Shown: one piece after another, positions 1 to 5,809 of the stretch
Numbering within the stretch: the stretch's first letter is position 1
Layout: each line of letters begins with the position of its first letter
Source of the DNA: Planctomycetota bacterium
GTDB taxonomy: Bacteria; Planctomycetota; PUPC01; JACPCR01
Assembly (NCBI GenBank): GCA_030740295.1
Contig: JASLXP010000771.1
Location: 1 to 6,103 of the forward strand
Reading direction: 5' to 3'
Length of the DNA: 6,103 nucleotides
Position numbers and translations under genes: made by a program
The notes under the pieces: model-generated
What the model saw: only the letters and a program-made list of their open reading frames with translations
Database searches by the model: none
Told to the model about the DNA's origin: nothing

Positions 1-1024
1 CTCCCGCATAGCCCAGTACGCCGATGGACTTGCCGGGATGAGATCTCTGCAGGTCACGGGCGACCTGGTTAAGGAACGTGTAATAACGTTGACTCTTGGG
101 AGAGCTGTCGCCGCTGATCTCCAGCGAGGGGCCGTCGTTTGCCTTGCAGAGGGCACACTCGCACCAGCCCCCATCGGTCATCCCCAGGCTTACGGTCAGC
201 CTGTCCGGATTCTCATCGAAAAACTTGCCGACCTTCTCAGAGATGATCTTCACAACGTCGGGATTACCGATACAGGGCCCTGGCGAGGAGGAACTGGAAA
301 CGATCAATCGTTTTCCTCCCCGTTCGGGGAAATACTCCGGATGCGTCTTGCCGTATTCCTTCACCGCAATGAACCTGTGGATATTGTGAGAAAACGCGTA
401 ACGGCGATACATGCGCCATGGAATATCCGGCTGCGATCTCAATCCGTTGTTGGTGTTCAGCGCGCTGAAAGCTCGAGACCTGAATGCTGGAATCTCAATG
501 CGCGTTTCTATGGGTACAAGAACCGACTCATGTCTGGGGACGACTGTTCCAAGCTTGCTGGGTAAATATGTATCGATGCCAAAATAAGTGCGGGCAAAAT
601 CAAATTGTGCCCATGCACTCGAATGCTTCGATGCTCCAATGAGAACTGCGTAATCAGGGGTGACATGGACGATGTAACTGTCGGCATCCATTGCCTTCAG
701 CTTTTCGCCAAAGAGCTCACGTCCCCTCGCCGAATTGCCTACAAAGATTGGATACGGCATCTCTAAAGGCTTGTAGTCCTTCTCACGGACCACGTTCAGC
801 TTTCGGCCAGTGCTCTTTTGAATGTAGTGTTGCAGGAAATGAGGCGGCCCACGGTAGTAGCCCAGTTGTTTGAGACGGGGAATGATGTCCACCCCAACAA
901 TGACGGCCTGCCTCGAACCATCCACCACGGGAAAGCTCTTCTTTTTATCCACCTGTCGGGACGTCGAAGTACAGGAACTGGCCAGGCAAAGGAGGGCAAC
1001 GGCAGCAAGAATCTCTTTTATCAT
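1..1024 (-). CDS. DUF4838 domain-containing lipoprotein (partial, C-terminus beyond left edge)
   Basis: The minus strand is open from an ATG at 1024 to the left edge, giving 341 residues without a stop. The N-terminus is a lipoprotein signal: a short basic start (M-I-K-E), a hydrophobic stretch and L-A-S-S-C with the lipidated Cys at residue 18, so the protein is probably anchored in the envelope. Family signs of DUF4838 follow in order: an F-A-R-T-Y-F-G-I-D-T-Y-L-P segment near 143-155, H-P-E-Y-F with a G-G-K-R turn at 228-239, and a D-G-G-W-C-E-C-A-L-C motif at 284-293. DUF4838 proteins have no proven activity. Their architecture resembles the N-terminal and barrel regions of family 20/67 glycoside hydrolases, so a carbohydrate role is inference. 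The start is supported by AAAGGA four bases upstream. It lies 39 nt behind the PhyH gene on the same strand, probably in one operon. Full members are much longer, so the window holds roughly the first half. Confidence 0.88.
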   Translation of the reverse strand, partial: MIKEILAAVALLCLASSCTSTSRQVDKKKSFPVVDGSRQAVIVGVDIIPRLKQLGYYRGPPHFLQHYIQKSTGRKLNVVREKDYKPLEMPYPIFVGNSARGRELFGEKLKAMDADSYIVHVTPDYAVLIGASKHSSAWAQFDFARTYFGIDTYLPSKLGTVVPRHESVLVPIETRIEIPAFRSRAFSALNTNNGLRSQPDIPWRMYRRYAFSHNIHRFIAVKEYGKTHPEYFPERGGKRLIVSSSSSPGPCIGNPDVVKIISEKVGKFFDENPDRLTVSLGMTDGGWCECALCKANDGPSLEISGDSSPKSQRYYTFLNQVARDLQRSHPGKSIGVLGYAG

Positions 1025-1028
1025 CAAT

Positions 1029-1034
1029 TCCTTT
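1029..1034 (-). promoter_or_regulatory. Ribosome binding site of the DUF4838 gene
   Basis: AAAGGA on the minus strand, four bases before the ATG at 1024. It fixes the start of the DUF4838 lipoprotein, whose first residues then form a good lipoprotein signal peptide. Confidence 0.6.
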
Positions 1035-1063
1035 CGACTTTCGTCTGCTCGAGTCTCATATCT

Positions 1064-1894
1064 TCACTCCTGGATTTCCCTGATTTTCGGGGCGGGGCCA
1101 TCCCTGCATGAATCGAGATATCGTTGCATGTAAACCTTCAGGCCCGCGGGGAGAGAATCGATGTAGCCTTCCTGTCCCATCCAGCTCTCCTGCCCTTCTT
1201 CCACATCATAGACTGGAGCGTCGGCGACCATGAATCCGTGGTGCATCGTCCACCGCAGCTCACCTTTGGGGTTATAGCCTCTGTGGTGCATATTGTTGTA
1301 GTAGAAGACGATGTCTCCCGGTTCAGTTTCTACAGTCAGTTGGCCAGGCATGTCGCCCTTCGGATTGTTGTGAAGCACATCGAGTTCATCCTCCGTGCTC
1401 TTCCGCAGGTGGCTTCCTGGCACGATTTGCAGGTATCTGTCGGGGTAGAGAGGCGCGTTGATCTGGGTGTAAAGACGATAGTTTCTTTGCAGCACAGCGA
1501 GCTCCTGATCACCTTCAGTAGGGGAAGTGTCTCTGTGCCAGTTCTGGATATATGCTTCACCTCCGCCGCCGGCGAGCATTCCACAAACACAGTAGCGGAC
1601 AGGGGAGTTGAGTATCTGCTCTGCGACAGAAAAATAGGGCCCGTCTGCCAGGGAATTCGCGAAACCTGGCCGAATGCGAGTGGGCTCGAGAATTCCGCCA
1701 ATGCGGCCTGGTATCCGATCTGCCTTGCTGATCCATCGCAGTTCAGGGCGGCCGTTTTCGATGGACGCTTCCATGAGATCTTTGACTGCTTGAATGAGGG
1801 CCTGACGCTGATTCTCCGGCACGATACCCTTCAGGATGAAATATCCATCATGGTGGTATTGCTCTCTGTGTTTGTCCGTGATTGTTGGTGTCAT
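1064..1894 (-). CDS. Phytanoyl-CoA dioxygenase (PhyH) family Fe(II)/2-oxoglutarate oxygenase
   Basis: 276 residues, the usual length for bacterial PhyH-family proteins. The family uses Fe(II), O2 and 2-oxoglutarate to hydroxylate small organic substrates in the cytoplasm. The N-terminus has the characteristic H-D-G-Y-F-I-L-K-G segment (15-23). The iron-binding H-x-D is W-H-R-D with H120 and D122. The distal iron ligand is best assigned to H203 in M-H-H-R-G-Y-N, because N208 and R214 then fall at +5 and +11, the spacing seen in human PHYH (H264, N269, R275). R214 would bind the 2-oxoglutarate carboxylate. P-G-S-H at 159-162 is also typical. All catalytic residues are present, so the enzyme should be active. 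The substrate cannot be read from sequence; members act on fatty acyl-CoAs, ectoine, phosphonates and other compounds. It is the first gene of a probable leftward operon with the DUF4838 lipoprotein. A GAGGAA ribosome site lies five bases before the ATG. Confidence 0.93.
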   Translation of the reverse strand: MTPTITDKHREQYHHDGYFILKGIVPENQRQALIQAVKDLMEASIENGRPELRWISKADRIPGRIGGILEPTRIRPGFANSLADGPYFSVAEQILNSPVRYCVCGMLAGGGGEAYIQNWHRDTSPTEGDQELAVLQRNYRLYTQINAPLYPDRYLQIVPGSHLRKSTEDELDVLHNNPKGDMPGQLTVETEPGDIVFYYNNMHHRGYNPKGELRWTMHHGFMVADAPVYDVEEGQESWMGQEGYIDSLPAGLKVYMQRYLDSCRDGPAPKIREIQE

Positions 1895-1899
1895 CTGTA

Positions 1900-1905
1900 T
1901 TCCTC
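1900..1905 (-). promoter_or_regulatory. Ribosome binding site of the PhyH-family gene
   Basis: GAGGAA on the minus strand ends five bases before the ATG at 1894. It is the clearest Shine-Dalgarno sequence in the window and supports the chosen start. Confidence 0.7.
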
Positions 1906-1911
1906 GATCTC

Positions 1912-1949
1912 AACATTGGGCAGATCAGTTCTTCCGACCGTCCAATGTT
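1912..1949. repeat. 8-bp inverted repeat upstream of the PhyH gene
   Basis: AACATTGG at 1912-1919 and its exact reverse complement CCAATGTT at 1942-1949 are separated by 22 bases. The pair lies 18 to 55 bases before the PhyH start codon, inside the 65-base gap between that gene and the HNH remnant. It could be a two-half-site operator or a hairpin in the 5' leader. No convincing -10/-35 pair was seen, so its role is open. Confidence 0.4.
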
Positions 1950-1959
1950 AGCGAATCGC

Positions 1960-2310
1960 TTAAGGTGGGAATAGCCCGAAAAGAGATTCCGCCCGCCGAA
2001 TTTGCACCCGTCGAGGATGATTCAATTCAAGCGCTGCTGTGGTGGCAGCACCACAGGAAGAGAGAGGTTCAATAAGAAATTGCTGTAACTGAAAATGTTC
2101 AGTCCAAATCTGTGTCCTGGGATTGAACAGGTCGGTCAGCAGCCCGGATTCGGGGTCAGCAGCTTTCATTCTGTTCGACTTTCTCAAGTTGCAGCAGGGG
2201 CAGGCCCACGCCAAACGTCTGTTCGATGAACAGCTTGCCTGGGGCCTTTCGGGGTTCAGTATAGGCCTCTGAATGGCCAAAGCACTGACCGATATTCCGG
2301 TCTCGCCACA
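1960..2310 (-). pseudogene. Decayed HNH endonuclease gene (C-terminal half in one frame)
   Basis: From about 2220 down to the TAA at 1960-1962 one minus-strand frame gives a peptide matching the C-terminal half of the small HNH endonucleases common in cyanobacteria, planctomycetes and relatives. In order it shows L-A-W-A-C-P-C-C-N-L-R-K-S-N (the CxxCN zinc/nuclease element), D-P-E-S-G, L-F-N-P-R-T-Q-I-W-T-E-H-F, then A-L-E-L-N-H-P-R-R-V-Q-I-R-R and a final G-L-F-P-P. The N-terminal half is not in this frame. A neighbouring frame carries E-P-R-K-A-P-G-K-L-F-I-E at about 2275-2220, in place of the family's H-I-x-P-R-K-H-G-G segment, and joins only through a frameshift; the catalytic His is gone. 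The third frame has a possible eroded C-E-Y-C remnant further up. This looks like a dead gene with frameshifts and substitutions. Family assignment is from recognised motifs, not a search. The upstream limit is approximate. Confidence 0.6.
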
Positions 2311-2341
2311 AACGTAAGGACAAGCTGCTGCTGTTGCCAGA

Positions 2342-2385
2342 TTGCTGAAATGATTCTCTTTCAGCAAGCCTGTTATTCAGCAAGC
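2342..2385. repeat. Inverted and direct repeat cluster, candidate operator
   Basis: TTGCTGAAA (2342-2350) and TTTCAGCAA (2359-2367) form a perfect 9-bp inverted repeat with an 8-base spacer. The right arm is repeated as TTCAGCAAGC at 2360-2369 and 2376-2385, a 10-bp direct repeat with a 16-base period. Three similar half-sites therefore sit about 30 to 72 bases before the lipoprotein gene at 2414, where an operator is expected. A transcribed hairpin is the alternative. No binding protein is encoded next to it. Confidence 0.45.
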
Positions 2386-2413
2386 TCGAAGCGTGCTGCT
2401 ACGATAGTCCAAC

Positions 2414-3769
2414 ATGAAACTCCATCCCACATACCTCACCCCTTTCCTCTTAATCCCTCTCCTCGGCTGCGCGCCCAACACGAGCAAAAGCTATCTCCGC
2501 CTGCCCTACAAAGGCCGTCCGGAATATGCGCCGCCGAAGAACATGACCCTGAAACAGAAAGCTGCACTGTTTCGGGAGATCCTCGAAAAGTATCACATCG
2601 CGCCCACCGGGCTGATGGTCTATCGGCGCGATATGCGGAAACATGAGTCCATCGGATTCTCGTATAACAACTTATCCGACTCTCCCATTTGGAATGGCTG
2701 TCATCTTGCCGCGGAGTGTTTTCGCTACGCTGTCACGAAGAGTCCTGAGGCGTTGGAGGCGGTGCGGAAGAGCGTGAAGGGATGCCATCTTCTGCAGGCG
2801 GTACATGGTGTACCAGGGCTGCTGGCACGTCATGTCATGCCTAAGGACGACAAAGGGTTCTGGGAAGAGGCACCGGGGCAACTGAGTGAGGGCGCCGGTG
2901 AGTATTCCAATTTCATGTGGCGGCATGAAGTCAGCAAGGATCAGTATTCGGGCATTGTGTTCGGGTATGGGGTCGCCACTATGCTGGTGGATGATCCCGA
3001 TGTGCGGGCACAGGTGCGCAAGGACATCACCGCCATTGCCGACTTTTTGATGAAGAATGACTACATCATCATTGATGCTGACGGCGAGCCGACGAAGTAT
3101 TCCAACGTGCGCGGGTACATCGGACCCGTTCCGATTGGCGTGCACGCGTTCATTTCGCTGTGCGCGATTCATACCGCGTGGAAGGCGAGCGGCGAGGAAA
3201 AGTATCGGCTGGAATACGAGCGTCTGAAAAAGAAGAACTGGCACAAGGCGACGTGGCTGGTGAAGTTCAAGATTTTCGGCCAGACCAATCACAACAACGA
3301 CAATATGGGCATGATCGCCAGCTACCCTCTTCTGATGCAGGAGAAAGACCCGAAAGTCCTGCGTTACTACAAGAGGAGCATCAATCGAACCTGGAAATAC
3401 GTGCGCCACGAAGGCAACGCACTCTATAACTTCATCTATCTCGGAACGGGCGGAGAGGACTCGCAGGGCAAGGAAGATGCCTTGCTCCAACTGAGGAACT
3501 TCCCTGCCACCAAGCGTCACTATGGCATCAACAATCTCGGGCGCGAGGACATCAAGGTTTCGTATTTCAAGAATCGCAAGGGCGCAAAGAGGGCGATCTA
3601 TCCGCTCCCGATCAATCTGCGACCCCAAACGGGGTGGGCCTGGCGTGACGATCCTTATCGTCTGAAGTGGCCGGGCGGTGGCCACGGCTACCGGCAGAGC
3701 GCGCCCTCTGATTATCTGCTGCCTTACTGGATGGGCAGGTTCCACGGCCTGATCGGTGAAGACGAATGA
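2414..3769 (+). CDS. Putative lipoprotein with six-hairpin (alpha/alpha-barrel) glycosidase-like pattern
   Basis: 451 residues. A lipoprotein signal peptide is clear: hydrophobic residues 8-17 then L-L-G-C with Cys19, so the mature protein should be lipid-anchored outside the cytoplasm. The rest alternates helix-rich segments with conserved-looking turns: S-P-I-W-N-G-C-H-L-A-A-E at 90-101, G-V-P-G-L-L-A-R at 132-139, S-K-D-Q-Y-S-G-I-V-F-G at 174-184, N-H-N-N-D-N-M at 292-298, and D-Y-L-L-P-Y-W-M-G-R at 433-442. This pattern resembles uncharacterised secreted proteins with the six-hairpin glycosidase (alpha/alpha toroid) fold. The fold is inferred from pattern only, and no specific glycoside hydrolase family or catalytic pair can be named. 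The start is the first ATG in the frame and gives the signal peptide; there is no strong Shine-Dalgarno sequence before it. It is followed after six bases by a glycosyltransferase gene, which suggests a shared transcript and perhaps a shared glycan. Confidence 0.75.
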   Translation: MKLHPTYLTPFLLIPLLGCAPNTSKSYLRLPYKGRPEYAPPKNMTLKQKAALFREILEKYHIAPTGLMVYRRDMRKHESIGFSYNNLSDSPIWNGCHLAAECFRYAVTKSPEALEAVRKSVKGCHLLQAVHGVPGLLARHVMPKDDKGFWEEAPGQLSEGAGEYSNFMWRHEVSKDQYSGIVFGYGVATMLVDDPDVRAQVRKDITAIADFLMKNDYIIIDADGEPTKYSNVRGYIGPVPIGVHAFISLCAIHTAWKASGEEKYRLEYERLKKKNWHKATWLVKFKIFGQTNHNNDNMGMIASYPLLMQEKDPKVLRYYKRSINRTWKYVRHEGNALYNFIYLGTGGEDSQGKEDALLQLRNFPATKRHYGINNLGREDIKVSYFKNRKGAKRAIYPLPINLRPQTGWAWRDDPYRLKWPGGGHGYRQSAPSDYLLPYWMGRFHGLIGEDE

Positions 3770-3775
3770 ACTGAG

Positions 3776-4813
3776 ATGCGAAACCCGCATGCTCGGAGGA
3801 AAATACACGGCTTACCATTCCCTGCCCTTAATACCCAAACTATCGAAATGTGCGCGGACGAAACGAACAACGGGGACGCCCCGGACATCTCCATCGTGGT
3901 GCCCATGCATAACGAGGAGGGCAACGTGGAGAGGCTGTGGGAGGAGGTGGACGCGGTTATCCCTGAGCTCGATGGCAGCGTAGAGATCATCCTCGTAAAC
4001 GATGGCAGCAGCGACCGAACGGGAGAGCTGCTGCGGGCCCTGGTCGAAAAAGATCCACGAGTGCGCGCGGTCGAGCTCGATGGAAACTGGGGCCAGGCAT
4101 CCGCCTTCTGTGCAGGATTCGAAGTTGCTCGCGGGGAAGTCATTCTCACCATGGATGGGGACCTGCAGAACGACCCGGCAGATTTTCCTGAATCGCTCGC
4201 GAAGCTTCGTGAGGGCTACAAAGCGGTTACCGGTTGGCGGAAAGACAGACAGGAACGGTACTGGGATCGCGTGCTGCCTTCAAAGATAGCGAACTGGCTG
4301 ATTGGAGTGGTGACCAGAGTGCCCATCCACGACAACGGCTGCGGACTCAAATCGTATCGGGCTGACGTCGTCAAGGGGACGTATCTGCCGAGGGGTTTCA
4401 ACCGGTTCATGCCTTCCATCTTTGGCGTCAAAGCCGATGAAGTTGCGGAGATACGGGTTAACGATCGGGAGCGGTTTGCCGGGGCAACCCATTACGGTCT
4501 CAAGCGGATATTCATCGTGCTGAAAGACCTCCTGGCTCTGCGCGCTGTCACTGCCACCAATCCCGATCGAAGGCGTACCTTTTACAGCGCGGTCCGCACT
4601 CTCAGCATCATGAGCGCGCTGTCGGTTACCGGGCTTGCTATCGGGGGACAGGGGGTATGGTGGGCGGTGGGCCTGGTGCCCGCGTGCATCGCGTGGTTTC
4701 TGTCCCACCTTGTGTGTGCCAACATCAGTCGCTTCGTAGAAACCCAGAGGACGAAGGGCTTCAAGATCCGGGAGATTGTGGAACGCGAAGAAAGACCAGT
4801 TAGTCCCACTTGA
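3776..4813 (+). CDS. Family 2 glycosyltransferase, DPM1/GtrB-like, with two C-terminal membrane helices
   Basis: 345 residues from the ATG at 3776. The GT-A domain begins at about residue 37 with D-I-S-I-V-V-P-M-H-N-E-E-G-N. It has N-D-G-S-S-D (75-80) for nucleotide binding and M-D-G-D-L-Q-N-D-P (126-134) with the metal-binding DxD. D-N-G-C-G-L-K-S-Y (186-194) and G-A-T-H-Y-G-L-K-R (236-244) are typical of the dolichol/undecaprenyl-phosphate sugar transferase branch. Two hydrophobic helices follow at roughly 277-290 and 294-317, so the enzyme is likely membrane-tethered and transfers a sugar from a nucleotide sugar to a polyprenyl phosphate; donor and acceptor are inferred. The start is uncertain. 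The ATG at 3776 lies six bases after the previous stop and suits translational coupling, while the ATG at 3848 (residue 25) gives the usual short lead into the domain; neither has a good ribosome site. The 3' end overlaps the convergent dehydrogenase gene by 14 bases. Confidence 0.92.
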   Translation: MRNPHARRKIHGLPFPALNTQTIEMCADETNNGDAPDISIVVPMHNEEGNVERLWEEVDAVIPELDGSVEIILVNDGSSDRTGELLRALVEKDPRVRAVELDGNWGQASAFCAGFEVARGEVILTMDGDLQNDPADFPESLAKLREGYKAVTGWRKDRQERYWDRVLPSKIANWLIGVVTRVPIHDNGCGLKSYRADVVKGTYLPRGFNRFMPSIFGVKADEVAEIRVNDRERFAGATHYGLKRIFIVLKDLLALRAVTATNPDRRRTFYSAVRTLSIMSALSVTGLAIGGQGVWWAVGLVPACIAWFLSHLVCANISRFVETQRTKGFKIREIVEREERPVSPT

Positions 4814-5759
4814 ACAGGATCCCGGCCGAAGGGCCGGGATTTTTGATCAGCATGTCATAGATAGCCGGCCCATCCGTATATGGCACGCTGTGCGTGATGG
4901 TTTCCTTCATCGGAAGTTTGCCCTGTTCGATAAGGCGAATGCCGTCCAGAAACAGAGTCGGGCTGTAATCGTAACCAACATTCGCACCCAGCAGATCCTT
5001 GCCAGTGAATTGGCCGGGCAGAACAGTCAATGCCTCCATGTGATGCCCGATTAGAATCGCCCTGCCCCCGCTTCGTGTTATCCGCTGCGACGTTTCGAAA
5101 GACTTGACCGCGGCTCCGCCGACACAGTGCAGTGTGACATCAGCTCCGCCGGCTGTAAGTTTCAGTGCCTCCTCTACAGGTGCCTCCTCGCCGCCGACAA
5201 CATGATCGGCACCGCAGCGCAAAGCCAGATCGCGACGTTCCGGAACCAGGTCAACAGCAATGAGCGATTTCGGATTCTGCAATCGAGTGAACATGGTCAT
5301 GAGCAGCCCGACCAATCCGCAGCCAACGATGGCGACATTTTCATCAAGCTGGACGTTTGCCCGTTGGCACCAATTGATACAGGAGCGGCCCCAGATGCAG
5401 AACGGCGCAAGATCCCAGTCAATGCTTTCCGGCAACGGCAACGCAGGAAAACTGTCGATCAAGGAAGCCTTGGACGTCACGTACTCCTGATGATTCATCA
5501 TGGTGACCACGCGATCTCCCGGCTTGAAGTCGGAGACTTGCGCACCGGCCTCTTCGACAACCCCTGCCGCCGCATAGCCCAGATCGTGATTAGGCCAGCG
5601 ATTACTCCCGGCTGCTGAGCGACGAACTCGTTTGAGCTCTGAGCCGGGGCTGATGAGTGAACGAACGGTACGGATCAGGACCTCGTCCTCCTGCATCTCA
5701 GGCATGGGAACTTCGACCACTTCAACAGTGTCCTCAGCGACTGCGACCAGCTTTTTCAT
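4800..5759 (-). CDS. Zinc-independent medium-chain dehydrogenase/reductase (MDR superfamily)
   Basis: 319 residues, somewhat short for MDR alcohol dehydrogenases (about 340-350). The N-terminal GroES-like domain has E-D-E-V-L-I-R-T (24-31), then S-P-G-S-E-L (38-43) where zinc enzymes carry the catalytic C-G-T-D, followed by G-Y-A-A-A-G-V-V (61-68) and K-P-G-D-R-V (79-84). The structural-zinc lobe with four Cys is absent. The Rossmann domain shows V-G-C-G-L-V-G (145-151), and D170 at the end of the second strand suggests NAD over NADP. The S-P-G-(S/T)-E signature is shared with the bacteriochlorophyllide dehydrogenase-like and related 'ISPGTE' oxidoreductases, which act without zinc on varied alcohols or sugars; the substrate here is unknown. 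It is cytoplasmic. The start ATG has only a weak AGG before it. It lies 50 bases downstream of the E/K/P-rich gene on the same strand, possibly in one operon. Its last codons contain the terminator of the opposing operon. Confidence 0.9.
   Translation of the reverse strand: MKKLVAVAEDTVEVVEVPMPEMQEDEVLIRTVRSLISPGSELKRVRRSAAGSNRWPNHDLGYAAAGVVEEAGAQVSDFKPGDRVVTMMNHQEYVTSKASLIDSFPALPLPESIDWDLAPFCIWGRSCINWCQRANVQLDENVAIVGCGLVGLLMTMFTRLQNPKSLIAVDLVPERRDLALRCGADHVVGGEEAPVEEALKLTAGGADVTLHCVGGAAVKSFETSQRITRSGGRAILIGHHMEALTVLPGQFTGKDLLGANVGYDYSPTLFLDGIRLIEQGKLPMKETITHSVPYTDGPAIYDMLIKNPGPSAGILFKWD
4819..4844 (+). terminator. Rho-independent terminator of the lipoprotein-glycosyltransferase operon
   Basis: ATCCCGGCC (4819-4827), loop GAAG, and GGCCGGGAT (4832-4840) make a perfect 9-bp, GC-rich stem followed by TTTT on the plus strand. 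It begins five bases after the glycosyltransferase stop codon at 4813. On the minus strand the hairpin is not followed by a T-run, so termination should act only on rightward transcripts. The whole element is inside the dehydrogenase coding sequence, over its final N-P-G-P-S-A-G-I residues. Confidence 0.85.
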
Positions 5760-5809
5760 GGGCCTAGATTCAGCAGAAGTATTCCGTGCGACTTATTCCA
5801 CCGGCACAT

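Noticed and set aside
38..565. 175-codon plus-strand open frame
   Set aside because: Antisense to the DUF4838 gene, which has family motifs, a signal peptide and a ribosome site on the other strand.
1124..1951. 275-codon plus-strand open frame
   Set aside because: It lies antisense to the PhyH gene, whose catalytic motifs and ribosome site are clear. The frame's own translation shows no family motifs.
1949..1964. Near-palindrome around AGCGAATCGCT
   Set aside because: The arms are only five bases and it overlaps the end of the HNH remnant; too short to separate from chance.
2156..2383. 75-codon minus-strand frame as an independent small gene
   Set aside because: Part of it is explained as the frameshifted N-terminal portion of the HNH remnant; the rest runs through the repeat cluster and shows no ribosome site.
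2672..3808. 378-codon minus-strand open frame
   Set aside because: Antisense to the lipoprotein gene; the translation is rich in R, H, I and V without recognisable motifs, as expected for a mirror frame of a GC-biased gene.
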